A program made the translations under genes and the position numbers. From Campylobacter bilis (GTDB lineage: Bacteria; Campylobacterota; Campylobacteria; Campylobacterales; Campylobacteraceae), in contig NZ_WUED01000002.1 of the NCBI RefSeq assembly GCF_016806695.1, positions 82,703-146,702 of the forward strand: a stretch of DNA of 64,000 nucleotides, in the 5' to 3' direction. Each line of letters starts with the position of its first letter. Position 1 is the stretch's first letter. The notes beneath the pieces were generated by a model. It was not told the DNA's origin. It ran no database searches and worked only from the letters and a program-made list of their open reading frames with translations. Shown one piece after another: positions 38,456-48,262 of the stretch.

Positions 38456-38480
38456 AAGCTCTTATATTTTTTCTTCTAAT

Positions 38481-39089
38481 ATGCAAGAAATCATCCATTT
38501 TATACTTGAAACTGCCAGTGCTTGGGGGTATTGGGGGGGGGTATTATTATTTTAATGGCTTTAGAAAGCTGTTTTATACCTTTTCCAAGTGAACTTGTGA
38601 TGATACCTGCGGGATATTTAGCTTATAAAAAAGATTTTAACCTTGTTTTGTGTATACTTAGTGGGACTTTAGGTTCGGTTTTGGGAGCTTTGATAAATTA
38701 TTATCTTTGCTTTTTTTGGGGTAGGAGTTTTGTTTTAAAATGGGGTAAATATTTTGGCATCACTCAGCTACGATTTGAACAATTTGAAATGTTTTTTAAT
38801 AAGCATGGGGAAAATTTCTACTTTTATTTGCCGTCTTTTACCAGGAATCCGTCAATATATTTCAATGCCAGCGGGTTTGAGTAAAATGAAGCTTGTAAAT
38901 TTTATATTTTTTACAGCATTAGGCAGTTTAATTTGGGTGGGTATACTTGTACTTTTAGGCTATTATATAGGACAAAATGAAGAGTTGATTAAGGCTTGCT
39001 TAAGTCAAATTTTTATTATTGTTATTATTTTTGTAATCTTTGCAATTTTAATTTATATAAAGATAAAAAAGTTTTTTTATAAAATTTGA
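38481..39089 (+). pseudogene. DedA-family membrane protein gene, two frameshifts including a G9 tract
   Basis: From ATG 38481 the frame reads MQEIIHFILETASAWGYWGG and then meets TAA after the G9 tract at 38533-38541. With 7 or 10 G the frame continues into ALESCFIPFPSELVMIPAGYLAY, the DedA core. A second shift lies in GGGGAAAATTTC at 38808-38819: removing one A restores [23 protein letters not shown]. The two shifts cancel, so the last part is in the frame of the start, and the total (609 nt, about 202 codons) equals the intact gene (Cj1168c). Both must be corrected for a full protein, so G-tract slippage alone cannot switch it on. Confidence 0.82.
38533..38541 (+). repeat. Poly-G tract (G9) in dedA pseudogene
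   Basis: Nine consecutive G, preceded by a separate G5 at 38524-38528. Tracts of eight or more G are the usual phase-variation elements in Campylobacter. I do not remember one in this gene in NCTC 11168. Confidence 0.85.
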
Positions 39090-39146
39090 TTGATTTAAAT
39101 TGTATTATTTGTTTTGATATCTTTTATTTTAAAATTTGTTATAATT

Positions 39147-39948
39147 ATGGCAAATTCAATGAAAGATCATAAAATGCAAAAACCTGATATACAAAGATTG
39201 ACTGATTTTTTGATTAAATATACTAAAACCTTATTGAGTGCTGGAACTTATACAGCTAGGGTTGCAAAATGTGTAAGTCGTATAGCCAAGGTTTATGGCT
39301 ATGAGATAAATATCAATTTCTTTTTTCATTATATGACTTTAAATGTTGTTGATAAGCAAGATAATTCTATTCAAAGAACTTATATTATACCCAACCATCA
39401 TGCTTATGTTAATTTTAGGCTTATTTTTGATTTAAGTGCTTTAAGTTGAGCTATATATGATCATAAATATGAATTTGAGAAAGCTAAAATAGTCTTTGAG
39501 AAAATTTCTGAACAAAAAAAGCATTCTTACTTACTTAATCTTTTGTTTGTTTCTATGGCAAACTCTGCTTTTGCAGGCTTTTTGGAGGAGATTTTGGTGC
39601 AGGAGTTTTGGTTTTTTTCGTTACTTTAATAGGATTGATTTTAAGATTTGTATTGACAAAAGCTAAGATAGATTTAAGAATTTAATACATTCTTTGTTCT
39701 TTTGCTTCTTCTTGGCTTGTGTTTTTTGGGCTTGATATGGAATATACTAGTACTTCTGACGTGGCTTTGGGTTCTAGTATTTTATATCTTATACCAGGGG
39801 TATTTTTTATTAATTCTATTATTGATATATTAAAGATCATATTTTAATGGGTTTGAGTCGTATTATTAGTGTGGCTATTCTTGTTTGTTGTATAGCACTT
39901 GGAATTTATATGACTCTTAGTATTTCTAATTTTGAGATTTTACAATGA
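39147..39948 (+). pseudogene. ThrE-like exporter, larger subunit, multiply broken
   Basis: The intact C. jejuni gene (Cj1166c) encodes a ThrE/DUF1212-type membrane protein. Here codons to 39449 are open (DIQRLTDFLIKYTKTLLSAG), then TGA interrupts LSALS-stop-AIYDHKYEFEKAK, most simply TGG to TGA. Further lesions: one T missing near 39580 (AGFLEEI should read AGFFGGDFGAGVLVFFVTLIG), a TAA at about 39682 (KIDLRI-stop), and a missing base near 39840 (DILKIIF-stop should read DILKDHILMGLSRII). Two nonsense codons and two frameshifts make sequencing error an unlikely explanation for all of them. Confidence 0.82.
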
Positions 39949-40438
39949 TGGAAGTTGTTTTAAAAGATATGTTTTTTGCGGCTGTGGCGGGATTTGGTTT
40001 TTCTTATGCTTGCAATCCTCCTTAAAAACACTTATTTTGTCTGCATTTTTAGCAGCTATTGCTCATGGATTGCGTTTTGTTTTAATAGAATATTTTTATT
40101 TTCAAACTTTGGCTATTGCTGCTTTTGTGGCTTCTTTTTATATTGGTTGTTTAGGGATTGGCTTGGCAAAAATTATTAAAATTCCAGCTGAAATTATTGT
40201 TTTTCCTGTACTCATTCCTATGATACCAGGAATTTATGCTTATAAGGCGATTTTATATTTGATTTCTTTCATACGGAGTGATGATTTAAAAGCTAAGTCT
40301 GAGTTTTTGGTGCAATTTTTTGATTATTTTTTTACTACACTTTCTATTACTTTAGCTTTGGCTATAGGAGTGAGTGTTACTTTGCTGATCTTTTTTGAAC
40401 AAAATTCTATGATGAGTAGGCATACAAAAAAACATTAA
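39945..40438 (+). pseudogene. ThrE-like exporter, smaller subunit, frameshifted
   Basis: Corresponds to Cj1165c (ThrE_2/DUF3815 type). The ATG (39945 or 39948) overlaps the stop of the larger subunit. The frame reads EVVLKDMFFAAVAGFGFSYACNPP and then TAA at about 40024; a missing base there would restore LKTLILSAFLAAIAHGLRF and a full membrane domain to TAA 40436-40438. The downstream part is otherwise open. Confidence 0.8.
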
Positions 40439-40470
40439 AATTTATTATTAAATTGTTTAATATTTATTTT

Positions 40471-40476
40471 TATAAT
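40471..40476 (+). promoter_or_regulatory. Predicted -10 box of the zinc-ribbon gene
   Basis: TATAAT 26 bp before the ATG at 40503, with AAAGAGGTGTTTA as the Shine-Dalgarno. Confidence 0.5.
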
Positions 40477-40502
40477 TTCATATAAAAATAAAGAGGTGTT
40501 TA

Positions 40503-40754
40503 ATGCTATGTCCAGTTTGTAATATAGATTTAATGATGAGTGAAAGAAATGGGGTTGAGATTGATTATTGTCCAAAATGTCGTGGTGTATGGCTTGATCG
40601 TGGAGAACTTGATAAGATTATAGAGCGTAATAAAGATTTTAATTTTTCTTCAAAACAAGAGTCAAAAGCTAGAGATTTTACTGATTATGAACACAAAAAT
40701 TATTATAAAAAGAAAAAGAAAGAAAGTTGGCTAGGAGAACTTTTTGATTTTTAA
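40503..40754 (+). CDS. Zinc-ribbon (zf-TFIIB-like) protein
   Basis: 83 residues. Two Cys pairs, CPVC (3-6) and CPKC (about 24-27), in the pattern MLCPVCNIDLMMSERNGVEIDYCPKCRGVWLDRGEL, match the zf-TFIIB/TF_Zn_Ribbon family of small bacterial proteins. The tail is lysine-rich. Matches Cj1164c. Located next to metal-export genes, but no direct role is shown. Confidence 0.85.
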   Translation: MLCPVCNIDLMMSERNGVEIDYCPKCRGVWLDRGELDKIIERNKDFNFSSKQESKARDFTDYEHKNYYKKKKKESWLGELFDF

Positions 40755-40826
40755 TTTTTAAAAAAGTAAATAATTTATATGCTTTTTAGCTTAATATCTT
40801 AAAATATCAAGCAAAAAGGATATAAA

Positions 40827-41771
40827 ATGTATCAATTTTTATCGCACCAGCCTTTAAGCAATAAAGCTTCTCATTATAAACACACAGAATGCAAGCATCA
40901 TCATTCTCATACCGATGCTAGAAGTGTAGATAAAAAGATTTTGAAAATTTCTCTTTTGATAACTTTTTCAATGATGCTAGTACAATTTGTTTACTCTATC
41001 TTTTCTAATTCTTTAGCGCTTTTAAGCGATACTTTGCACATGTTTTCAGATGTATTTGCCTTAGCACTTAGTTTTTTAGCTATTTTAGCTGTGGAAAAAT
41101 GGCAAGATCATCAAAAAACTTTTGGTTATTTTCGTCTTGAAGTTTTAGTGGCTTTTATTAATGCTTTAACTATTATTTTATCAGCTTTATTTATCATTTA
41201 TGAGGCTATAGAAAAATTCATTTATCCTAAAGAAATAGATGCTAAAACTATGATTATAGTAGCTATTTTGGGTTTTATTGTAAATGGTATTAATGCTTGG
41301 ATGATGTTTAAAGGTGCGAATTTAGAAAATGTGAATATGAAATCAGCCTTTTTGCATATGATGAGTGATTTGCTTGGATCTTTGGTTGTGATTATAGGTG
41401 GGATAATAGTTTATTTTAGTGGTATTGTTTATATTGATACGATTTTAGCTATTATTTTATCGCTTTTACTTTTAAGATGGGCTATTATTTTACTTAAGCA
41501 AAGCACTAATGTTTTGCTTGAAAGTTCTCCTGTGGATGTAGAAAAAGTCAGGCAAGTTTTGCTTTTAAATCCCAATGTGGATGAGGTGGTGGATTTGCAT
41601 ATCACTCAAATTACAAATAAAATGTTGGTTGCTTGTATGCATCTAAAGGTCAAACTTGAAGATCTTAAAGAATTTGAAAAATTATCTCAGGATTTATCAT
41701 ATAAGCTTTTGCATGAATTTGAAATTGGACATATTACTATACAACCTATAAGGAGTGAAAATGAAATTTAG
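40827..41771 (+). CDS. Cation diffusion facilitator (CDF/CzcD) exporter
   Basis: Exports Zn2+ (or Co2+/Cd2+/Fe2+) in exchange for protons. 314 residues. The N terminus is His-rich (HYKHTECKHHHSHTD). Six helices carry the metal site LLSDTLHMFSDVFALALS and its partner HMMSDLLGSLVVIIGG; a cytoplasmic C-terminal domain follows (VDVEKVRQVLLLNPNVDEVVDLHI). The His/Asp sites are of the zinc-type HxxxD pattern. Matches Cj1163c. It overlaps the HMA gene by 11 bp. Confidence 0.9.
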   Translation: MYQFLSHQPLSNKASHYKHTECKHHHSHTDARSVDKKILKISLLITFSMMLVQFVYSIFSNSLALLSDTLHMFSDVFALALSFLAILAVEKWQDHQKTFGYFRLEVLVAFINALTIILSALFIIYEAIEKFIYPKEIDAKTMIIVAILGFIVNGINAWMMFKGANLENVNMKSAFLHMMSDLLGSLVVIIGGIIVYFSGIVYIDTILAIILSLLLLRWAIILLKQSTNVLLESSPVDVEKVRQVLLLNPNVDEVVDLHITQITNKMLVACMHLKVKLEDLKEFEKLSQDLSYKLLHEFEIGHITIQPIRSENEI

Positions 41772-41955
41772 AGTTAAAAATGTAAATTGTGCAAGTTGTG
41801 TGAATTTGATTAAAAATTCTCTCGAAGAGGAATTTGGAAATATAGAAGTGGATTTAGAGTCTAAGATTTTAACACTTGATTTAAAAGAAGATCAAATGCG
41901 TGATTTTTCAAAAGAATTTCAAGATTTGGGATTTGAGATTGTAGAGCGTTTGTGA
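41761..41955 (+). CDS. Heavy-metal-associated (HMA) domain protein, CopZ-like
   Basis: 64 residues with the CxxC motif in VNCASCVNLIKNSLEEEFG, making it a probable Cu(I) chaperone for the CopA encoded just downstream. I chose ATG 41761 (with AAGGAG upstream) over the GTG at 41755. The one-base overlap with copA suggests coupled synthesis. Confidence 0.88.
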   Translation: MKFRVKNVNCASCVNLIKNSLEEEFGNIEVDLESKILTLDLKEDQMRDFSKEFQDLGFEIVERL

Positions 41956-44060
41956 TGGAAGAATTACGTCTTAAAATAGGGAAAATGACTTGTGTGAATT
42001 GCTCTAATGCTATAGAAAGAGCATGTAAAAAACTTGATGGTGTTGAAGATGCTAGTGTTTCTTATGTCAATTCTAGTGGTGTTTTTTTGCTTAAAGATAT
42101 GCAAAAACGTAAAGACATTATAGCAAAGATCGAAAATTTAGGTTTTGAAATCCTAGAGGATGAACAAAGTTTGATTGAATATAAGATAAAAAAGCACTTA
42201 CAATTAAGGAAAAATTTGCTTTTAAGTGTAGTTTTAGGTACTATAATCATGTATTTTGAAATGTTTGTAAAAAATTCTTTTTCGCAAAATATCCAAATGC
42301 TTTTGAGTGTTTTTGGGATATTTTATTGTGGTAGGGATTTTTTCTTTCATGCTTTTTTAGGGATTAAAAATAAACATTTAGATATGAATACCTTGGTAGC
42401 TTTAGGAACTTTGAGTGCTTTTGTGTATTCTTTTTTGGTGTATTTAGGAATTTTTAATGCAAAGGATCTTTATTTTAGTGGTGCGATGATGATTATTATC
42501 TTTGTGCTTTTGGGAAGATATTTTGAGAGTAAGGCAAAATTAAAAGCACAAAAATATCAAGACGCGCTTGAGAAAATCGATACAAAAAAAGCAAGAATTT
42601 TGCTTGAAAATGAAGAGATTAAAGAAATTCCAAGTTCTTTTGTTAAAAGTTCGGATGTGCTTTTGGTTAAAGAAGGGGAGAGTATTATTGTAGATGGTTT
42701 GGTGCTTAAAGGCAGTGCAGAGCTTGATATGAGTTTTTTAAATGGAGAGTTTTTGCCTGTTTTAAAGCAAGAAGGCGATGAGGTTCAAGCAGGTTCTATT
42801 GTTTTAAATGGTGCTTTAAAGATTAAGGCGAGTAAAAAAGCTATGGATAGCACCTTGGAACAGATTAAAAATTTGGTTTTTCAAGCAAGCAAGATGAAAA
42901 GCCCCTTAGCTGATTTAGCCGATCAAATTTCAAAATATTTTGTCGCAAGTATTATTGTTTTTGCTTTTTTGGTTTTTATTTTTTGGTTTATAAAAGCAGA
43001 TCTTAATGCTTCTTTTTTGCATGCTTGTGCTGTGCTTTTAATTTCTTGTCCTTGCGCTTTAGGTCTTGCAACCCCTCTTGCTTTAGTAGTGGCAAGCTCA
43101 AGTGCAGCAAGAAACTTTGTGCTTGTTAAAAATCTTTCTGCTTTAGAAAGATTGGCTTTGATAAAATGCGTTGTTTTTGATAAAACAGGTACATTGACCA
43201 AAGCAAAATTAAGCATTTTAAAGCATAATCTCACCAAAGATGATTTTGATAAATTATGCCAAATTGAAAGCTTAAGTTCTCATCCTATAGCTCAAGCTTT
43301 ACACCAAAATAAAGCCTTTAAGTTAGAAGGAGAGGGCAGGGTGATTGTGGGTTGTGGTATAAAGTATAAAGAAAATAATGATGCGTATTGGGTGGGAAAT
43401 GCACAGTTTTTGCATGAAAATGCTATTAAAACACAAGAAACAGATGCTTTTTTTGATTCTTTGAAAAAATACGAGGGTATTAGGGTATATTTTGCTAAAA
43501 ATAAAGAATGCCTAGGGGGAGTTTTATTAAATAGTACTTTTAAAAAGGGTGCAAAAGAACTTATTTGCAAACTAAAAGATGAAAAACTTAAAACCTTTAT
43601 TTTAAGCGGTGATCATGAAAAAAATGTAGAAAAGATAGCTCAAAAACTTCAAGTTGATGGTTTTTATTCTCAGGTTAAAAGTGAAGATAAATTACAAAGG
43701 ATTAAATCTTATCAAAATGCCCTTTTTGTTGGTGATGGCATTAATGATGCTGCAGCTTTAGGTGCAGCCTTTGTAAGTATGAGTTTTTCAAAAGCTAATG
43801 AGCTTGCTAAAAAAACAGGAGATTTTATACTTTTAAAAGAAGATTTAAAAACTATTTTTTTTTGTTTTAAACTCGCTAAAAAAACAAGACAAATCATTAA
43901 AATGAATCTTTTTTGGGCTTTTGCTTATAATACGCTTTGTATTCCTATCGCAGCAGGTTTTGTTCCTTTTATAAGCTTAAGTCCTCCTGTGGCAGCTCTT
44001 GCAATGGGTCTTAGTTCTTTTAGCGTGGTATTAAATTCTTTAAGACTTAAAAGGGTGTAG
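41955..44060 (+). CDS. copA: Copper-exporting P1B-type ATPase CopA
   Basis: About 701 residues. One N-terminal HMA domain (MTCVNCSNAIERACKKL), the transmembrane CPC motif in LISCPCALGLATPLALV, phosphorylation site DKTGTLT, HP motif SSHPIAQAL, and hinge GDGINDAAALG. The C-terminal helices (AFAYNTLCIPIAAG) fit Cu(I) specificity. Forms a unit with the upstream CopZ-like and CDF genes. Matches Cj1161c. Confidence 0.94.
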   Translation: MEELRLKIGKMTCVNCSNAIERACKKLDGVEDASVSYVNSSGVFLLKDMQKRKDIIAKIENLGFEILEDEQSLIEYKIKKHLQLRKNLLLSVVLGTIIMYFEMFVKNSFSQNIQMLLSVFGIFYCGRDFFFHAFLGIKNKHLDMNTLVALGTLSAFVYSFLVYLGIFNAKDLYFSGAMMIIIFVLLGRYFESKAKLKAQKYQDALEKIDTKKARILLENEEIKEIPSSFVKSSDVLLVKEGESIIVDGLVLKGSAELDMSFLNGEFLPVLKQEGDEVQAGSIVLNGALKIKASKKAMDSTLEQIKNLVFQASKMKSPLADLADQISKYFVASIIVFAFLVFIFWFIKADLNASFLHACAVLLISCPCALGLATPLALVVASSSAARNFVLVKNLSALERLALIKCVVFDKTGTLTKAKLSILKHNLTKDDFDKLCQIESLSSHPIAQALHQNKAFKLEGEGRVIVGCGIKYKENNDAYWVGNAQFLHENAIKTQETDAFFDSLKKYEGIRVYFAKNKECLGGVLLNSTFKKGAKELICKLKDEKLKTFILSGDHEKNVEKIAQKLQVDGFYSQVKSEDKLQRIKSYQNALFVGDGINDAAALGAAFVSMSFSKANELAKKTGDFILLKEDLKTIFFCFKLAKKTRQIIKMNLFWAFAYNTLCIPIAAGFVPFISLSPPVAALAMGLSSFSVVLNSLRLKRV

Positions 44061-44076
44061 ATAAGGCTTTTAAATA

Positions 44077-44989
44077 TCAAGCCTTAAGTCCTACACCTAT
44101 GGCAAAGGCATCTGGGTTTAAAACCACTAAGGTGCTTTCGGTTAATAAACGCTTAGCCTGTCCTGTTGAAGTAATAGGGAGATCTTTAATATCTGTTGGG
44201 ATAAAAAGCCCATGCTTCATAAATTCAAAATCACCCGCAATTAATACATCGCCTAAACCATATTCTGCACTTAAAAATCTGTGAAGGTGAAAATTAACTG
44301 TGCCAAAATCAGTATCAAGACTGATTATGCTTAAAGCAAATTTTTTCTCATTTGAAATAATTCTAGTAGCTATTTTATTAATAGTTCTTTTAAGCTTAGC
44401 ACCTACAAACACATCTTTTGGAGTAGTCCCATTATCCCATATTGTTTGCAAGATATCATTAAGCTTATCTTCAGTTAACTCAGTAGCAGTGCCACTCCAA
44501 TCTTTAGAACTATCAAAGGCTAAGACATTGCCTTTTTTGCCGTGAGTAAAAGAAGATTGTCCTTTTGCAATGTAATAAAATAAACCCGCCATTTCACCCG
44601 GGGTTGATTCTTGTGTATTTACATATTCTTTAAAAACCGATTTTTTAACATCAGAGTCTCTACCCAAACCTAGCAAAGCTATTCTATATCCATTTGGTGC
44701 TCTTTGGTACATTTAGCGACTTGATATTCCATCTCCTTACCGCCGTATTGTTTTTAGCTTTGATAATTTTCTCGCTAATAATAATTTCAGTGATAAAGGT
44801 TTGAATGGAATTTTACAAATTTTGTGACGTATTTCGGGCATACTCAAATCTGCTAATTCCTTTGTGAGCATTATGAGAAGGCTTTATAAATTCATCAGTT
44901 CTCCAAGTATGAATTATAGGACTTTCGATTTTCATAGCTTTGATCAAACTTAAAATAGGTGTTTGCTCTTGACTTGTTATATTGTTCAT
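44077..44989 (-). pseudogene. Orphan phage major capsid protein (SU10/DUF5309-like), broken
   Basis: N-terminal part from ATG 44989 (AAGGAAATCATA upstream): MNNITSQEQTPILSLIKAMK...HTWRTDEFIKPSHNA, open to TAA at 44813. After it, IQTFITEIIISEKIIKAKN continues past the stop, then needs a frame change near 44756 (YGGKEMEYQVAKCTKEHQMDIE) and another near 44690 (IEYALLGLGRDSDVKKSVF). The C-terminal 200 codons are open (TEDKLNDILQTIWDNGTTPKDVFVGAKLKRTI; DTDFGTVNFHLHRFL). The order and motifs fit the DUF5309/SU10 major capsid family, and full length (about 304 codons) is normal. No other phage gene is nearby. It replaces the small genes Cj1158c-Cj1160c of NCTC 11168. Confidence 0.7.
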
Positions 44990-45153
44990 TATGATTTCCT
45001 TATTTTTTTTAAAAATTATTAAAAGCATTAATATTTTTAAGTTTTATATACTTAAAAATATATTTAATTTTACTTTAAGCAAAATATTTTATAATTAGAA
45101 TTCCTTTCATAGTTTGATGTTATGTAATTTAAATTATATTTTTTATCATTATA

Positions 45154-45179
45154 ACGCCTTGTATTACAATGCAAGGCGT
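45154..45179. terminator. Hairpin downstream of dnaX
   Basis: Inverted repeat ACGCCTTG/CAAGGCGT, extendable through a G-U pair, 145 bp past the dnaX stop. It is the only GC-containing hairpin in the AT-rich 45.0-45.3 kb gap, in which I see no gene. It may end the rho-dnaX transcript, though the T run on that side is weak. Confidence 0.4.
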
Positions 45180-45323
45180 ATTTTAAAAACTATTATTCTT
45201 CAAACCTTTTAATATAATCTTTTAACTATATCAAAAAGAAAGAATTCTTTGATTATAAAATTTTTAAAATTGTATTAAAATATAATTTTAAAGTTGCTTA
45301 TATAATAAAGCTTTTTATAAGAA

Positions 45324-46856
45324 TTAATCTTGAATTTGAGGTTCTCCAAAGCAATCTTTTAAAGCTTCTTTAAGATCTTCTTGAGGATCGAATTTTTTAG
45401 AACCTTCTTTGAGTATGCTGATGGAAGATTGAATGTCTATTTTTTTATTTTCATTCTTTTGTGGTTCTTGAGTTAAAGATTGGAGTTTTTCTTCCTCTAT
45501 AGTTGGGGTTTTTTGCACTTGAATAGTGGCATTTTGTCCAAATTTTGTTTTAAAAAGTTCTTGTATGAGTTTAAAGCCTTTATTAAGTGTATCACGGTGG
45601 TGTCCTTGAGCGTTTGAGCTAATGGTTAAAATATTGTTTTCAAAATTGATAAATTGCGTATTTTGTTTAAAACATTCTCCTAGATTAAAATCCCTATCGT
45701 AGATACTTTCAAGTAAAATTTCATAGGTGTTTTTTTCTGTTTTTTCTTCAAAAGCAGGGGTGTTGGAATTAAAATGAATTGTTTGAGGTGTAGGGGCGGG
45801 TAAACTTTCTTGTTTGATTTCTTGAATTTGTTCATCAATTTCTTTTAAATGGCTAGCTTCTATCATCATAAAGGCCATAACGCAAAGTGTAAAACCATCA
45901 TCATCACAAAGCATGTTTTTTGATCTTGATAAAATGCGGAAAAATCTCTCATAGGTTAAAGTTGAAAATTCCATACTTTTTGCAAAAAAGCTTTCTTTTA
46001 AATAAAAAAGCATTTCATCAATGACACTTGAGGCTTCATAGTCTTGTAATTGTTCTAAATATTCAAAAACTTTTTCTTTATTTTTTGTTAAAATGGCTTG
46101 ATAAAAGGCTTTAATTTTTTCAGGATTTAAAAATCCTAGCATGTCTGTGATTTTGGCTGTGGTGATTTCATTTTGGCAAAAAATAATTGCTTGATCAAGT
46201 AAAGTTAAAGTATCTCTTAAAGATCCATTGCCACTTCTTGCTATGAATTTTAAAGCTTCTTCTTCAAAGTCAACGTTTTCTTTGACGAGAATTGTCTTTA
46301 AGTGATTTAAAATTTCACTTTGTGGAATTTGTTTGAAACGAAAATGTTGAGTTCTTGAAAGCACAGTTGCGGGTAGTTTTAAAGGATCTGTGGTGGCGAG
46401 TATAAATTTCACATAGCTTGGAGGTTCTTCTAAGGTTTTTAAAAGTGCATTGGCAGCTTGAGGGGTAAGCATATGCACTTCATCGATAATAAAAATTTTA
46501 AATCTTGCCATAGAAGGAGAATATTTGGTTTGTTCGATCAAAGTTTGTATGTCTTCAAGTCCACGATTGCTAGCTGCATCCATTTCTATGATATCTATAT
46601 GTTTGCCTTCAAGTGCTGCAAGACATTGTTTGCATATCCCACAAGGAGTGTCGCTTGGACCTTTATCGCAAACTAAAGCACGAGAAAAGATTCTAGCACT
46701 AGAGGTTTTTCCACTACCTCTAAGACCTGAAAAAAGATAAGCATGGGCTAAGCGATTGTGATTGAGTGCGTATTTTAAACTTGTGCTAAGAGTTTTTTGC
46801 CCTATAAGTTCATCAAAGGTTTTAGGTCGGTATTTAATCGCTAAGGCTTGAAGCAT
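45324..46856 (-). CDS. dnaX: DNA polymerase III subunits gamma/tau
   Basis: Clamp-loader ATPase. 510 residues. N-terminal KYRPKTFDELIGQ, Walker A FSGLRGSGKTSSAR (about 43-54), the zinc module Cys residues in CDKGPSDTPCGICKQC, DEVHML, and the SRT(Q) arginine-finger region LSRTQHFRF. The C-terminal third is low-complexity and likely tau-specific; I did not find a clear programmed-frameshift signal. Starts 2 bp after rho. Confidence 0.95.
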   Translation of the reverse strand: MLQALAIKYRPKTFDELIGQKTLSTSLKYALNHNRLAHAYLFSGLRGSGKTSSARIFSRALVCDKGPSDTPCGICKQCLAALEGKHIDIIEMDAASNRGLEDIQTLIEQTKYSPSMARFKIFIIDEVHMLTPQAANALLKTLEEPPSYVKFILATTDPLKLPATVLSRTQHFRFKQIPQSEILNHLKTILVKENVDFEEEALKFIARSGNGSLRDTLTLLDQAIIFCQNEITTAKITDMLGFLNPEKIKAFYQAILTKNKEKVFEYLEQLQDYEASSVIDEMLFYLKESFFAKSMEFSTLTYERFFRILSRSKNMLCDDDGFTLCVMAFMMIEASHLKEIDEQIQEIKQESLPAPTPQTIHFNSNTPAFEEKTEKNTYEILLESIYDRDFNLGECFKQNTQFINFENNILTISSNAQGHHRDTLNKGFKLIQELFKTKFGQNATIQVQKTPTIEEEKLQSLTQEPQKNENKKIDIQSSISILKEGSKKFDPQEDLKEALKDCFGEPQIQD

Positions 46857-46858
46857 TT

Positions 46859-48157
46859 TTACTCATTCATAATGGATAAAAGTTCTATATTATCTTTGGT
46901 TTTGAGCATTTTAGAATATAAAAATTTTAAGGCTTCTACATCATCCATTTGAGAAATGGCTGATCGAATAGCCCAAATTTTTTGTAAGGTTGCTTCACCT
47001 TGAAGCAATTCTTCTTTTCTTGTTCCTGATTTGATGATGTTGATTGCAGGATAGATTCTTCTATCAGAAATATTTCTATCAAGGATTATTTCACTATTTC
47101 CTGTACCTTTAAATTCTTCAAAAATAACATCATCCATTCTTGATCCTGTATCGATTAATGCGGTTGCAACTATGGTTAAAGATCCGCCATTTTCGATATT
47201 TCTAGCAGCACCAAAAAAGCGTTTAGGCTTGTGCAAAGCATTTGCATCAACTCCTCCGCTTAGTACTTTGCCACTGCTTGGAGTAGCGGTATTATAAGCT
47301 CTTGCTAATCTTGTAATACTATCAAGCAAAATGATTACATCCTTGCCCATTTCTACCATTCTTTTAGCCTTTTCTATGACAAGTTCAGCCACGCGAACAT
47401 GATTATAAGCAGGTAGATCAAAAGTCGAGCTAAAAACTTCGCCTTTAACGCATCTTTGCATATCTGTAACTTCTTCAGGTCTTTCATCGACTAAAAGTAC
47501 GATTAAATGCATTTGAGGATGGTTTTTTGCAATAGCGGTTGCAAGCTCTTTCATGAGTTCTGTTTTTCCAGTACGAGGGGGTGCGACTATGAGTCCGCGT
47601 TGTCCTTTGCCTATAGGGGTGAAAAGATCTAAAACGCGTCCTGTAAGTTTGTTTGCATCATATTCTAGTTTGATTTTTTCTGTTGGAAAAATAGGAGTGA
47701 GATTATCAAATAAAGGCCTTTCTTTAGCTTCTTGCAAAGGAAGATAATTGATCGCTTCGATTTTTAAAAGGGCATAGTATTTTTCTTGATCTTTGGGTTC
47801 TCTTACTTGTCCTGTGACTATATCTCCTACACGTAAAGCAAATTTGCGAATTTGAGAATTAGAAACATAAGCGTCATTAACGCTATCACTAAGGTTTGAG
47901 TCCATGCCTCTTAAAAAACCATAGCCTTCTTGAGAAATTTCTAAAATTCCTGTAAACAGTATAAAACCACCTTTTTTAGTTTGTGCTTTTAAAATTTCAA
48001 ATATCAACTCTTGGCGGCGGAATTCGCGTGGATTTTCAATTTCGCACTCATTGGCAATTTTAACTAGATTTTCTAAGTCTAGTAGTTTTAATTCTTCGAT
48101 TTTATAGCCTTCCACTGGAGTGTGGGTTCTTTGATGTTGTTTTTTTTCTTTTTCCAT
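46859..48157 (-). CDS. rho: Transcription termination factor Rho
   Basis: Hexameric RNA helicase that ends transcription. 432 residues from ATG 48157 ([12 protein letters not shown]); the long upstream extension to 48355 is out of family and overlaps the divergent ccoI. Rho motifs: [15 protein letters not shown] (RNA-binding OB fold), Walker [26 protein letters not shown], and [10 protein letters not shown]. Highly similar to the C. jejuni protein. Confidence 0.95.
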   Translation of the reverse strand: MEKEKKQHQRTHTPVEGYKIEELKLLDLENLVKIANECEIENPREFRRQELIFEILKAQTKKGGFILFTGILEISQEGYGFLRGMDSNLSDSVNDAYVSNSQIRKFALRVGDIVTGQVREPKDQEKYYALLKIEAINYLPLQEAKERPLFDNLTPIFPTEKIKLEYDANKLTGRVLDLFTPIGKGQRGLIVAPPRTGKTELMKELATAIAKNHPQMHLIVLLVDERPEEVTDMQRCVKGEVFSSTFDLPAYNHVRVAELVIEKAKRMVEMGKDVIILLDSITRLARAYNTATPSSGKVLSGGVDANALHKPKRFFGAARNIENGGSLTIVATALIDTGSRMDDVIFEEFKGTGNSEIILDRNISDRRIYPAINIIKSGTRKEELLQGEATLQKIWAIRSAISQMDDVEALKFLYSKMLKTKDNIELLSIMNE

Positions 48158-48237
48158 AAGTCCTCGTAAGATTTGGCAGAATATTTTTTGAACATGTGAT
48201 TTTAGTAAAAAAATGTACTTTTTGTCAAATTTTGGTT

Positions 48238-48243
48238 TATAAT
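48238..48243 (+). promoter_or_regulatory. Predicted ccoI -10 box
   Basis: TATAAT (GGTTTATAATTAC) 20 bp before the ATG, giving a leader of only about 12 nt. Confidence 0.45.
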
Positions 48244-48262
48244 TACAAAAAAATTTTAAAGA

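Noticed and set aside
45029..45323. Search for the small genes Cj1158c-Cj1160c or other genes in this gap
   Set aside because: No ORF with start, Shine-Dalgarno and plausible protein on either strand; only a hairpin at 45154-45179.
45324..46856. Programmed frameshift in dnaX producing gamma
   Set aside because: No slippery A run followed by a clear stem-loop was found by eye; the ORF is complete without it.
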